DNA from: Psychrobacter arcticus 273-4
Lineage (GTDB): Bacteria > Pseudomonadota > Gammaproteobacteria > Pseudomonadales > Moraxellaceae
Reading direction: 5' to 3'
Assembly (NCBI RefSeq): GCF_000012305.1
Contig: NC_007204.1
Coordinates: 558,001 to 622,000 of the forward strand
Length of the DNA: 64,000 bases
Below are positions 16,289 to 24,684 of the stretch, in pieces. The first letter of the stretch is position 1. Each line of letters starts with the position of its first letter. The notes beneath the pieces were generated by a model. That model did no database searches and had not been told where the DNA came from. It worked only from the letters and a program-made list of their open reading frames with translations. A program made the position numbers and the translations under genes.

Positions 16289-16735
16289 TTACTTTTTACC
16301 CCACCCTCCCTGCCTAAGCTGGGCGATATCGTAGTCAGATAATTTATTATCGACTGTCGTTGTTTTGATTGAGTGACATGGATAGCACAGTGGCTGCCAG
16401 TTTGTCTGATCCCAAAACAATTCCTGATTGCCGCGATGCGGTAGGATGTGATCGACTACATCAGCACCTTTAGTGATGTCTTGTGTTATGCAGTGTCTGC
16501 ATAATGGTTCATCGTTTAGAAATAGTAAACGAGCTGAGCGCCATCGGACATCGTAGCCACGTTGGGAGGCGGACAGTCTATGGTCGATACGCTTAAGCTT
16601 GGCGGGTTCGGCTTGCTTGATTTGGTTTGGCGCTTGGCGTTTAGCTTTAGGCTTATGTATCCTGCACACACCATTGCCGACCGCGCGAGCATTGCAACCT
16701 GCATGGCTGCAAAGCGTGGTGGGCATCAAGGGCAT
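16289..16735 (-). CDS. Phage HNH endonuclease
   Basis: This 148-residue protein has CRHC at residues 79-82, DH at 95-96, Asn 112 and CYPCH at 117-121, the zinc-bound HNH layout. An extra Cys/His cluster occupies the N-terminus (residues 9-27). HNH proteins next to terminase often aid cos cleavage in HK97-type phages. A start four codons later is possible. Confidence 0.9.
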   Translation of the reverse strand: MPLMPTTLCSHAGCNARAVGNGVCRIHKPKAKRQAPNQIKQAEPAKLKRIDHRLSASQRGYDVRWRSARLLFLNDEPLCRHCITQDITKGADVVDHILPHRGNQELFWDQTNWQPLCYPCHSIKTTTVDNKLSDYDIAQLRQGGWGKK

Positions 16736-16746
16736 AAGGATTGTCC

Positions 16747-16779
16747 AAAAAGAAAGCCCACTGCGGGGGCAACGGGCTT
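16747..16779 (-). terminator. Terminator between the Q-like gene and HNH
   Basis: On the minus strand AAGCCC (16774-16779) pairs with GGGCTT (16754-16759), followed by a T-rich tract. It resembles the terminator just after lambda Q that antitermination overcomes. Confidence 0.6.
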
Positions 16780-16861
16780 AACTGGTGATGTTTGATTGTC
16801 TGCTTTATGATTGGGCAGGTACTTCGAATATGAGAAATAATAGGTCAAACTGTTCCATTAT

Positions 16862-17263
16862 TCAAGTAGGCTCTGAGTAGCCTACTAGCTGTAACTGTAT
16901 CTTAGCCCTTGCTGCTGCTGCGTTCAGGCTCATATTATTCAGGATAAAATTAATGTAATCAGACATCTGATGCCGTGACCATGTTGCTTTAGACATTCCA
17001 GCAAATGCTGCTCGTTCATTATTACTTAAAGCGTAGCCGGTTGTCTCGTTGATTGGGTACTGCCATTCTACTAAAGCGGTGCGTACTATCTTGTTTATAT
17101 ATTTACTGGGTATCTCTGTAGTTAGTAGCGCGGTGTAAGCAGTCACCAAACGAGGTTGGACAGACTCAGGGAAGCCATCGTTTAGATAGTGATAGCAATC
17201 TGATTGCAGGTCGCTTAGGTTTGCGTAAGCTTCGGCTGCTGCTCTTAAGTATTCTTGTCTCAT
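16862..17263 (-). CDS. Possible Q-like late antiterminator
   Basis: This 133-residue protein lies between the replication origin and the late genes, the position of lambda Q. It has a helix-turn-helix-like stretch, FAGMSKATWSRHQMSDY, near residues 87-103. This resembles the DNA-binding part of the antitermQ family. No zinc-finger cysteines are seen. A terminator just downstream and several more within the late operon support an antitermination role. The sequence alone does not prove the family. Confidence 0.5.
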   Translation of the reverse strand: MRQEYLRAAAEAYANLSDLQSDCYHYLNDGFPESVQPRLVTAYTALLTTEIPSKYINKIVRTALVEWQYPINETTGYALSNNERAAFAGMSKATWSRHQMSDYINFILNNMSLNAAAARAKIQLQLVGYSEPT

Positions 17264-17615
17264 GATAAATATCCCCCGTTATTTATAGCCAATATATATA
17301 CAGGTGCAGGGTTGTGTCAAAGGTTCAGGGTTGTACTTTAAACCCTGAACCTCTACAGACCTTGTAAATACTAACTTATAAGAGATAGGTGCATAGGTTG
17401 TATAGGTAGTAGGGTTATAATTCCGCACGGGATAAAAATTATATAGTGATTAATATTAGATATATTTAAGTTATTTATTTATTTCCCGCGCGCACACAAG
17501 CAAAAACCCTGCAACGTATGCTACAGGGTCTTGTATCGCTTGGTATTATTGGCTTGTAGAGGTGCAGGGTTTGTATTTAACTATGAACCTAACCCTACAA
17601 CCCTGCACCTACTTA
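17264..17615. other. Candidate phage replication origin with iterons
   Basis: This 352-bp gene-free stretch holds at least five copies of a 12-mer, AGGTKCAGGGTT, at 17302-17313, 17321-17332 and 17560-17571 on plus and 17341-17352 and 17599-17610 on minus. Degenerate copies lie near 17386 and 17404. An 8-nt spacer separates a perfect 12-bp inverted pair at 17321-17352. The centre (17412-17485) is very AT-rich and could unwind. The region lies directly downstream of the helicase gene. Confidence 0.7.
17501..17532 (-). terminator. Terminator candidate after the helicase gene
   Basis: On the minus strand ACCCTG (arm around 17525-17530) pairs with CAGGGT (around 17506-17511), then TTTTTG. The arms also resemble the 12-mer iteron core, so the site may serve both roles. 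Confidence 0.5.
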
Positions 17616-19316
17616 TCACTTTGGATCATAAGTCGCGTTGATTGCTGACTTAAATTTTTGAATGTGGGAGCCTAACCAGTCTTGTTGGGTGCTACATTTA
17701 CCAGATGGATGTTCATGTGGCATATTGATAGCGATAATTGTTGATTGTTTGGCGCTCATCATATTTGGTGTTTTGTATTTTAAGCGGGTTTTGTGCTCAC
17801 GTCTACCAATATATGTCATTACTTTGGTTTCAGTAGTTGGCCTCTCACCGTTACGGTGGCACCAGTTGCGATATACAAAATATAAGTCAGTGCTCAGGCA
17901 GCTACAATAAGGAATATCAAACTCCTCTTTTACCCAGTCATCGTAGAAAACTTCCCAATTAGGTTGGCTCAACCGGATAAGCTGATTTTTACTGGCAGTT
18001 ATGATTGCAGGTGTATGTGCTGTCTGGTCTTTTAAATCAGTTAACATAAGCAAAGTGTAGAAAGCCCGTAACATCTTAGCATCTGCGTCCGTTAAGGCTG
18101 TCGCGACATCATTTAGAATGGGTTCGGGAATCTTTTGTTGTGGATAGCAGACGACATGACGCCTATCATTTTGCTCAAGCGATAGCGGCTTCATATTATT
18201 TGATAAGAAGACGGCATTGACGAAGTTGTCTTGTTGCCAACCGCTCATAAATTTTTTGCTAATATAAATTGTATTTCCGGTAATGAGTTGTTTAACCATG
18301 CCCATTTGACTGTGACTATCGTTACCGCTAAATATCTCCTCAAATAGTGCGTAAAGCTTATCCGATACCCAATCATTGTAGCTAGAATCAAGCTGACCTT
18401 GCCCCAGCGTGACAGCATAGTCGCCATAGATGCGAGTCATAACACGGTCAAAGAATAACGACTTACCAGCGCCTTGTATCTCACCATGAAAGATAAGGGC
18501 GGTATCAAGCTTGGTACCAGGTTGTTGTAACGGTATAGCTAACCATCTAAGCACCCACTCATAGACTTCTTTACTGCCTTCGCAGAGGTGTAGTAGTAGG
18601 TCGGTGATCGGCTTGCACATGGCAGCAGCGTCACTTAGCTCAGTCTCAATCGGCTTTAATGGTAGACCGTCAAATGTATTGATAGCGATGTCTTTGTCGT
18701 GTTTGGGTGATTTGGTACGTGTTGGGTCAAACCAGATGTTATCCGCCTTGATAGTAATGCGTGCCTCTGACTTAAGCCAAATCTCATACTCATTAGGACG
18801 CGCTAGCTTGATGGTATCGACTGGCAAACGAATACGCTCAACGTCATCCCATACTTCTTTGGTACCGTAAATAAGGAAGTAACGCTGAAACATCGATTGA
18901 GCTTCAACAGCCATCATCACATCAAGGTCTTTGGCGACTTCTGACTTTGCAATCTTACGATGCTTCGTTTCCCACCAACGCGCCGCTAATTTCTTATTGC
19001 CAATTTCATTAGCAAACTGAGTCTTGGTGTATTCAATCTTTTGCTCAGTGTCATAGACTTTGTTAGTTACTTTGCCGATATCGGTGATTTGGGCGTAACG
19101 CTTGATCATATTGGCCAAGCGCATTTCTTGCTCAACATCAGCGGGTACATTGCCGTTATGCTGTGGTATAGGCGCATCAGTAGTGCTGTGATCATCATTA
19201 GCAGCTTGGGTCACTATTGATTGGTTCGCCAGTGCATGCTTGATTTGACGGGCTACTTCATTAAGTCCAGAAGCGGCAGCGAGGTCGTTGAAATCTGAAT
19301 GTTGTTTGCCTTGCAT
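17616..19316 (-). CDS. Phage SF3-type replicative helicase
   Basis: This 566-residue protein has Walker A GEIQGAGKS at residues 278-286, FEEIF near 326 as Walker B and NDRRHVVCYP near 392 as the SF3 motif C/arginine region, matching DUF5906-like helicases that follow phage primases. The first residues, HSDFNDLAAASGL, look like the final strand-helix of a TOPRIM domain, so this gene may once have been fused to the primase. It starts at 19316, sharing one base with the upstream stop. Confidence 0.9.
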   Translation of the reverse strand: MQGKQHSDFNDLAAASGLNEVARQIKHALANQSIVTQAANDDHSTTDAPIPQHNGNVPADVEQEMRLANMIKRYAQITDIGKVTNKVYDTEQKIEYTKTQFANEIGNKKLAARWWETKHRKIAKSEVAKDLDVMMAVEAQSMFQRYFLIYGTKEVWDDVERIRLPVDTIKLARPNEYEIWLKSEARITIKADNIWFDPTRTKSPKHDKDIAINTFDGLPLKPIETELSDAAAMCKPITDLLLHLCEGSKEVYEWVLRWLAIPLQQPGTKLDTALIFHGEIQGAGKSLFFDRVMTRIYGDYAVTLGQGQLDSSYNDWVSDKLYALFEEIFSGNDSHSQMGMVKQLITGNTIYISKKFMSGWQQDNFVNAVFLSNNMKPLSLEQNDRRHVVCYPQQKIPEPILNDVATALTDADAKMLRAFYTLLMLTDLKDQTAHTPAIITASKNQLIRLSQPNWEVFYDDWVKEEFDIPYCSCLSTDLYFVYRNWCHRNGERPTTETKVMTYIGRREHKTRLKYKTPNMMSAKQSTIIAINMPHEHPSGKCSTQQDWLGSHIQKFKSAINATYDPK

Positions 19317-19516
19317 TAGTTGATGACCTCGCTATAAAACAGTGTTACAAGTAAAACAATTGACCATAAAGTTACAGCATAAACTTGATAACGGTATAGT
19401 CGTTTGCCGACTCGTATTTTGTGTTGGTTAGTTATAAATGCGTAGGCTTGTAGCCCGCAGATATGGATGATAGCGACTAAGTATAGGTAGACGCCTATTT
19501 TTTCTAATAAGCTCAT
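19316..19516 (-). CDS. Small two-pass membrane protein between primase and helicase
   Basis: This 66-residue protein has two hydrophobic segments, at about residues 7-30 and 46-62, with basic residues between them. It overlaps the primase stop by 4 nt (ATGA) and the helicase start by 1 nt, so translation is likely coupled. No known family is recognised. Its position interrupts what appears to be one TOPRIM domain. Confidence 0.7.
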   Translation of the reverse strand: MSLLEKIGVYLYLVAIIHICGLQAYAFITNQHKIRVGKRLYRYQVYAVTLWSIVLLVTLFYSEVIN

Positions 19517-20529
19517 GCTGCGTCCTTATCGATATCTGACATATCAAAACTGGGTACAACTAACTCGCCATTAACTGCCAGTGCCGCCAGTTTGGCATCG
19601 CGTATGCCAGCATTGTATTCAACAAGGGGTTTTGGTTCTTTACCGGCTGCGATGTCTTTATCACGCATCTTGATAGCAGTGGCGCTGTCATCATCAGCAC
19701 AGATGATAATGCGGTGATCAGGATATTGAGCACGGATTGATTGAGTGACAGGAATTAGGTTGTGGGCGTTAAAAGCAACGATGACAGGCAGACTGTAGCT
19801 CATTGCATCAAACACAGTAGCGCCAGTGGCGTAGCCCTCACATATCAGTATGATACCCGCGCTGAACATGGCAGGGCTGCCAATGGTGAAGTAAGCACCA
19901 CTGACCAAGCCGCCTTTTAAAAACAGCTTATCGCTATCAGGTGCAATGGTCTGTACGTTGACCAGTGTTATTTGTTGTTTATCAGCATTGTGGTAATACA
20001 TGGGAATGATTAAATTATCATTAGCGTCTTGGCTTAATCCAATGGCTGAGACATTTTTGCGCAGTAAATAAGGATGATCGTCAGCAGCAGGTTTGGCGTT
20101 ATCCCAGATGCTTTGAGCGCGACTGGCAGCATCGATGCGAGCCTGGCGCTTTTCGGCTTTCTCAACTGCCTCACGCTCGACTTGCTGTGATTGCCATTGG
20201 ATGCGCTGCTCATCAGTCACTTCGCTGCTTGCGTCAAGACCGATAGCACCTGCGATTAGCTTATTGGTTTCATGCACATCAAGACCGGTAAACTCTTTAA
20301 CCAGCATAAAGCCATTGCCAGCGCCGCACTGCGAGCAGATCCAAGTGCCTTCGCCGCGCTTGTCATCACAGCGAAATCGGTTTGAGCCACCACACATAGG
20401 GCACGCTTGATGCTGATGTGCAGGTTTGCTAAAAGCAATGCCAGCAGCAGGGAATATCGTCGAGACGTAGTTGCCAACCGCTCCGGCGCGTATGGCTTCA
20501 AAATCTAGTGGAGTACGTTTATCTGACAT
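19513..20529 (-). CDS. Phage DNA primase with zinc finger and TOPRIM
   Basis: This 338-residue protein has a P4-type zinc finger (CPMC near residue 43, CSQC near 65) and a TOPRIM core with ICEGYATGATV (the acidic Glu) and IICADDDSA (the acidic pair). It should make primers for phage replication. The usual last TOPRIM element, DFND, is missing here and appears at the start of the downstream helicase gene. Confidence 0.92.
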   Translation of the reverse strand: MSDKRTPLDFEAIRAGAVGNYVSTIFPAAGIAFSKPAHQHQACPMCGGSNRFRCDDKRGEGTWICSQCGAGNGFMLVKEFTGLDVHETNKLIAGAIGLDASSEVTDEQRIQWQSQQVEREAVEKAEKRQARIDAASRAQSIWDNAKPAADDHPYLLRKNVSAIGLSQDANDNLIIPMYYHNADKQQITLVNVQTIAPDSDKLFLKGGLVSGAYFTIGSPAMFSAGIILICEGYATGATVFDAMSYSLPVIVAFNAHNLIPVTQSIRAQYPDHRIIICADDDSATAIKMRDKDIAAGKEPKPLVEYNAGIRDAKLAALAVNGELVVPSFDMSDIDKDAA

Positions 20530-21022
20530 TATTCTTCTCCATATCTCTCTTGGCGATTTCCATAATAGTTTGGACTTGGCTCATTAATGCATGAGCGACT
20601 TTTTCCATTGCTTTGAACTCATCTGGTGTAATAATTCCGTCGGCATATGCTTGTAGTATTATTGCTAAAGCATCCGCTGACTTACGACCAAGCTCGCCAA
20701 TGTCTGTCATTATTTCGCTTTCGTCGTTAGGGTCAGGCAATAAAAACCATCCTGCTCTACCATGAGCACAACAGATAGCATCCATGATTAGCCCTGAATT
20801 TGGCGCTGCATTTAGCAGTTGCTCGATAAGTAAAGGCGGACAAGTGTGAGAAGTGCGGTTTGGATTAACTTGTAGTGCAGCTGTATTGTAGTTAAGACCA
20901 AATGTCTCACAGATACCGCCTAGTGTGCCACGCGGCTTCATGGCAGCTTGATAGACCGCTGCTTCCAAATCCAATACGCAGTTTTCAGCACGCTCTGCTG
21001 CTGTATATTTTTGCTTCGACAT
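20519..21022 (-). CDS. Phage regulatory protein, CII/CP76-like
   Basis: This 167-residue protein resembles the CII-like family PF06892: an N-terminal helical DNA-binding part with AVYQAAMKPRGTLGGICETFGLN, ALQVNPNR, then a segment with GRAGWFLLP. It is placed next to Cro at the head of the lytic operon, where regulators of lysogeny or replication occur. It overlaps the primase start by 11 nt. Confidence 0.8.
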   Translation of the reverse strand: MSKQKYTAAERAENCVLDLEAAVYQAAMKPRGTLGGICETFGLNYNTAALQVNPNRTSHTCPPLLIEQLLNAAPNSGLIMDAICCAHGRAGWFLLPDPNDESEIMTDIGELGRKSADALAIILQAYADGIITPDEFKAMEKVAHALMSQVQTIMEIAKRDMEKNNVR

Positions 21023-21063
21023 ATTGCCCCCGTTATTGTCGTTCTTTTATTTTGGCTTTAGCG

Positions 21064-21318
21064 TTAAGCTAGTTGTTGTTGATTACTTGGATCGTTTGCT
21101 GGAGCGGGGAATATGTCAGGACGAAGCTCATAGCTAGGAATATTCGTTTTTTCACTGATTTTTGAGACATATCGTGCAGAGGCTTTGCCATCTCTGTTTA
21201 GCCACTGCCAAACGTTCTGTTGTTTAGTGCCGATTAGGTTTGCAAGCTCAGTTTGACCACCAGCTTTTTTAACTGCTTTGGCAAGAGCTTGTTTAGGTGT
21301 GATTGTTTTACTACTCAT
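21064..21318 (-). CDS. Cro-like repressor (YdaS/Cro family)
   Basis: This 84-residue protein has a helix-turn-helix of the ALAKAVKKAGGQTELANLIG, KQQNVWQWLN type, as in YdaS/Cro proteins. It is the first gene of the minus operon and diverges from cI, as lambda cro does. It should repress the same operators that lie between the two genes. Confidence 0.88.
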   Translation of the reverse strand: MSSKTITPKQALAKAVKKAGGQTELANLIGTKQQNVWQWLNRDGKASARYVSKISEKTNIPSYELRPDIFPAPANDPSNQQQLA

Positions 21319-21326
21319 GATGTAAA

Positions 21327-21418
21327 TCCTTTGTTGTTAATTTTATTGTATTTAATCATTTGTTGTTAATTATGTCAAATCTTTTGTTGTTAGCTTTGCA
21401 ACTTCATTTGTTTTAAAT
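21327..21418. promoter_or_regulatory. CI/Cro operator array and cro promoter
   Basis: TTTGTTGTTAA-like sites occur at 21330-21340, 21359-21369 and 21383-21393, with a degenerate copy at 21407-21417. Spacings are 29, 24 and 24 bp. A minus-strand promoter has TTGACA (21373-21378) and TAAATA (21349-21354), 18 nt apart, with one operator between them. The repressor-binding role is inferred. Confidence 0.8.
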
Positions 21419-21445
21419 TAATAGTAATTACGGAGGGCAACAGTT

Positions 21446-22120
21446 ATGGCACTTGGACATCGAGTTAAAGAAGCGAGAGAGTTTAGAAGTCTTAAACAAG
21501 GGGAGCTTGCTGAACTTATTGGATGGACTCAGCAAGCACTATCTACACTAGAAAATAGAGATAGTAAAAAAAGTTCATACTCGGCTCAAATATCAAAAGC
21601 ACTTGATATCGATATCGATTGGCTTATAAGTGGCGCTGGTGAAATGATTAACACGAAAAAAGAGGCTAAATCCGCTAAAAAATTAATTAAGTATGTACCT
21701 GTGAAAGGGTCTGCCCAGATGGGGGATAACGGTTTTTGGTCGGAGTTAGATTATATGGGCGCTGGCGGCGATGGATACTTAGAAGTAAATAATGCCAGTG
21801 ATTCGGCTTATGTTATACGTGCTGTAGGCGATAGCATGTTTCCCGCTATTCGTTCAGGCTGGTATATAGTCTTTGATCCTAGCAGAGAGGCGTGCTCAGG
21901 TGAATATGTGCATATCGTTTTGAAAGATGGTCGCAATATGGTTAAAGAGTACGTGAGCTGCCAACATGGTATTGTTAATTTAATATCAGTAAATGGAATG
22001 GAAAGAATATCTTTTAATTGTGAAGATGTTGATGTGTTAAATCCTTTTGTTGAGATACAACCGCCAAGTCGATTGCGTGATGATTTAGATTTATTTGATA
22101 CTAAGTGTGAGGAGATGTAA
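21446..22120 (+). CDS. CI-like repressor with XRE HTH and S24 peptidase domain
   Basis: This 224-residue protein has an XRE helix-turn-helix at about residues 15-40 (LKQGELAELIGWTQQALSTLE) and a C-terminal S24/LexA-type self-cleavage domain with GDSM (Ser 130) and a Lys at 167 in GRNMVKEY. It should keep the prophage silent until RecA-triggered cleavage in the SOS response. ATG at 21446 follows GGAGG. It diverges from the Cro-like gene across the operator array. Confidence 0.95.
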   Translation: MALGHRVKEAREFRSLKQGELAELIGWTQQALSTLENRDSKKSSYSAQISKALDIDIDWLISGAGEMINTKKEAKSAKKLIKYVPVKGSAQMGDNGFWSELDYMGAGGDGYLEVNNASDSAYVIRAVGDSMFPAIRSGWYIVFDPSREACSGEYVHIVLKDGRNMVKEYVSCQHGIVNLISVNGMERISFNCEDVDVLNPFVEIQPPSRLRDDLDLFDTKCEEM

Positions 22121-22122
22121 GA

Positions 22123-22248
22123 ATGAGCTCAAGACCATGGATAGAGTATTGGGCTGAACATTACTTTGCGTATGCTAAGCCAGTCTCAAAAGACAACCCT
22201 TTAAAGCGCGGATGGTGCGTATATATTGAGGTTTACGAGTTTGATTAG
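22123..22248 (+). CDS. Hypothetical 41-residue protein
   Basis: A short frame follows cI by 2 nt, with GGAG upstream of the ATG. It encodes an aromatic-rich peptide with three Trp and five Tyr residues (opening MSSRPWIEYW). It would be cotranscribed with cI in the lysogen. No family is recognised, and its expression is unproven. Confidence 0.5.
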   Translation: MSSRPWIEYWAEHYFAYAKPVSKDNPLKRGWCVYIEVYEFD

Positions 22249-22273
22249 CGATATCCTTTGAATTTTTAAACAT

Positions 22274-22370
22274 ATTTTGTTGTTTGTCTTTATTTATTTT
22301 CAATTTAAACAACAAAAGATTTGACATTAATAACAACAAATGATTAATATATACCCGTAATCAACAAAAC
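22274..22370. promoter_or_regulatory. Second operator array and early plus-strand promoter
   Basis: AACAACAAA-type sites lie at 22308-22316 and 22332-22340, an opposite copy TTTGTTGTT at 22276-22284 and a degenerate one near 22360. TTGACA (22321-22326) and TAATAT (22345-22350), 18 nt apart, form a strong promoter with an operator between. This block is nearly identical to the cro promoter block, so CI probably shuts both, like lambda OL and OR. Confidence 0.8.
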
Positions 22371-22382
22371 GGGTATAACGTC

Positions 22383-22658
22383 ATGTCAGATAAATATAAA
22401 CCTGAACGCGATATTGATACTGTCACCGTAACTTCAGTTAAAGGTGATAACAATCATAAAGTACAAACGCCGCGTGCTCAATACGAGAACAATCGCCTCC
22501 AAAACATACTTGCTGAGCGAAATCAGCAGCTTCAAACTGTCGAACAACAACTGACTAATACACAACTTAGCTATAAGCATGCGTGCAAAAACACTCGTAT
22601 GCTTATGGCTTTGTGCGTTTTGTTGATCGTTGTTATGTCGTTGGGCGGTGAGCAATGA
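22383..22658 (+). CDS. Early phage protein with coiled coil and membrane anchor
   Basis: This 91-residue protein has a charged N-terminus, a Gln-rich coiled coil (about residues 32-62) and a C-terminal hydrophobic segment (about 72-87). It is the first gene of the early plus-strand operon, 33 nt after the promoter's -10 box. I do not recognise its family. A membrane-anchored early protein could act in exclusion or host interference, but that is a guess. Confidence 0.65.
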   Translation: MSDKYKPERDIDTVTVTSVKGDNNHKVQTPRAQYENNRLQNILAERNQQLQTVEQQLTNTQLSYKHACKNTRMLMALCVLLIVVMSLGGEQ

Positions 22659-23611
22659 GCCAATTAATCAGCACTTTTCAGATTCGCTTTGATGACGAAA
22701 CCAAAGCTGAAATCGGCGAATTAAAAAACAAGCTGGACGAAGTTAATAAGAACTTAAGCGCTAGAGACAGTGGCTTATGGTCTGAATCTAAGAAAAAGTC
22801 TAATAGCCGAATTGGACAAATTATAGCGGGCGCTATTTCTAACCAAATAAAAGAAATGTCACGTCCAGATGGTTTGCTAAAAACCATGCAAGCGGACGCG
22901 GCAAATGATGCGCCACACCCTGCGCTTAAGCAGATGGGTCAGTGGGTGTTTGAAGGGCAAGATGAAAAATATCAATCGGCCGCCGTCGACGGGGATGGCA
23001 GGGCTTTTCTTTATCAATATAAAAAATCAGCACTAAGACTTGGGGAGGCGAAAAGATACTTCATCGATTCGGGTTGCGATATGCACCAAATAGATGGGGT
23101 CTTTGACACTACCGACTGGCAAGATAGCGCGATTGACCGCGAAACTGTCAACGATGTCGATTATTTAAGCGAAAGCGTGCCTACTATCCAAGGCATGGAA
23201 GCTAGCTATATCATAGTCGATGAATTGCAATCTGCATTGCTATCAAAATCAGTACCCCAAATCACTCAAGCTGATATGCCGCTTATCTTTATCAAAAACC
23301 TATCTGACGTTTTAATCCAGCGCATGCATAGCATGGATCGTTTTAGCGAGGATGACTATGCGATTGGCGGTGATAAATTAATAGCGTGGGATATTGTTAT
23401 TGATAGGAACGCAAAAATTGGGTTTTTAACTGCACTTAATGAAGAGAAAACCAATTTCACTTTTTGTTTCTTATCTCAAGACACGTGGCTATTACAAAAC
23501 ACAGTAAGCGTATCTTATACCGCATCAAATGTGAGAAACCGTGAAGTCCGCACCATCACCGAAGACCAACTGCCAGCATTCCGCGCGGCACTGGAGGCTT
23601 GCTATGCGTAA
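22655..23611 (+). CDS. Hypothetical early phage protein, 318 residues
   Basis: The largest unknown of the early operon overlaps the previous gene by 4 nt (ATGA). The N-terminus is a charged helix (about residues 12-40), followed by a mixed alpha/beta region with no motif I recognise. No catalytic signature or membrane segment is visible. The intact frame and coupling indicate a real gene. Its function is unknown. Confidence 0.75.
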   Translation: MSQLISTFQIRFDDETKAEIGELKNKLDEVNKNLSARDSGLWSESKKKSNSRIGQIIAGAISNQIKEMSRPDGLLKTMQADAANDAPHPALKQMGQWVFEGQDEKYQSAAVDGDGRAFLYQYKKSALRLGEAKRYFIDSGCDMHQIDGVFDTTDWQDSAIDRETVNDVDYLSESVPTIQGMEASYIIVDELQSALLSKSVPQITQADMPLIFIKNLSDVLIQRMHSMDRFSEDDYAIGGDKLIAWDIVIDRNAKIGFLTALNEEKTNFTFCFLSQDTWLLQNTVSVSYTASNVRNREVRTITEDQLPAFRAALEACYA

Positions 23612-23957
23612 TATCGCCAACATCAAGCCGAGCGCTATCCTAGTATCGCTTATCCAAAGCGCCAAGCTTAGCAACACTGTCAGCCGTATCGCCTTGCGCG
23701 ATGCCAACATACAGTGGCGGGCTCATATTTCCAAGCCAAGCCAACTACGCGACCAGCAAACCATGCTCGATGTCGCTGCGCAATTACGCCTGATCATTAG
23801 GCAAGTCTCACAGAAGCAGTGCGGTATTAAGAGAATGAGTTGGTCAACACTCGTATATCTCGAAGCCGATTTGCGTAGCGCATACGCACAAAACATCAAC
23901 CTTGAGCCGCTACTTGACATTGTAGCCGCCAATAGCGAACACAGCGAGGTAGCGTAA
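23604..23957 (+). CDS. Hypothetical early phage protein, 117 residues
   Basis: The frame starts at ATG 23604 with GGAGG about 7 nt upstream and overlaps the previous stop by 8 nt. It encodes a basic, largely helical protein with no recognised motif. An upstream in-frame extension lies wholly within the previous gene. Function is unknown. Confidence 0.7.
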   Translation: MRNIANIKPSAILVSLIQSAKLSNTVSRIALRDANIQWRAHISKPSQLRDQQTMLDVAAQLRLIIRQVSQKQCGIKRMSWSTLVYLEADLRSAYAQNINLEPLLDIVAANSEHSEVA

Positions 23958-24475
23958 TGTCTATAAGTAAGCGTAAATCGGGCCCTTTACTGATTAATGT
24001 CAGTGGTGCGGCGCATATCGGTGTAACGACGGCATGCGACCGTGTGCAGCGCTGCTTGAATGCTCAAGGCATCCTCACCGATGTACTCAGTCTCGAGCGC
24101 AGTATCGATGTTGTGAATTTTGATGATGATTATGTCCTTGGCAACTACATGCATTTAGACGTCATCTTGTTTGACAAGCATCGCAATACTGACTCAGCAA
24201 TCAAACGTCGTCTAATTCAGCCGCTTTGGGAAGAAGAAGGCATCACGCCGGATATCAGTATCTTACTCACTTGCTCCCTTGCTAATTATCAGCGTCAAGT
24301 CAGTCAGCGTAGTGATAAGCATAAAAAAGTGGCTCAGCATGAGACGTATCTGACGACTGACAAAGTGCACTACGGCACACGCAATCATCATGTCGTCGAG
24401 ACGGATGGTAAAAACGGTCAGTTATATGCAGCCGGTACGATTAAAAGCTTGATATTGCGGGAGTTAACGCGATGA
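23957..24475 (+). CDS. Hypothetical early phage protein with degenerate P-loop
   Basis: This 172-residue protein begins with a strand followed by GAAHIGVTT (about residues 17-25), which resembles a Walker A loop but lacks the key Lys. Later parts have alternating strands and helices as in kinase-like P-loop folds. It could be a non-catalytic relative of nucleotide kinases. It shares one base with the previous stop (TAATG). Confidence 0.65.
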   Translation: MSISKRKSGPLLINVSGAAHIGVTTACDRVQRCLNAQGILTDVLSLERSIDVVNFDDDYVLGNYMHLDVILFDKHRNTDSAIKRRLIQPLWEEEGITPDISILLTCSLANYQRQVSQRSDKHKKVAQHETYLTTDKVHYGTRNHHVVETDGKNGQLYAAGTIKSLILRELTR

Positions 24476-24684
24476 GTAAAACATTATCTCTAACGCGCAG
24501 AGCGCACCTATTTATCAAAGACGGCCAATTTTTTATCAAGCTGCAACGTCAAAATCAAAGAGATCCAAAGCGCGATGATTATTACATTGTCAAAAAATTT
24601 GAGCTAGAACGTTTAAAAGAGATCCGCGATTGGGCCGATGCAATGATTAAAGCAAGTGAGACAAGTAATGACAAAAAAGATTAA
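24472..24684 (+). CDS. Small hypothetical phage protein, 70 residues
   Basis: A small basic protein overlapping the previous gene by 4 nt (ATGA) and the next by 17 nt. It has many Lys, Arg and Gln residues and no recognised domain. The tight packing in the early operon supports it as a true gene. Confidence 0.65.
   Translation: MSKTLSLTRRAHLFIKDGQFFIKLQRQNQRDPKRDDYYIVKKFELERLKEIRDWADAMIKASETSNDKKD

Noticed and set aside
17264-17615. CRISPR array in the iteron region
   Set aside because: The 12-mers are short, irregularly spaced and in both orientations, unlike CRISPR repeats; no cas genes are present.
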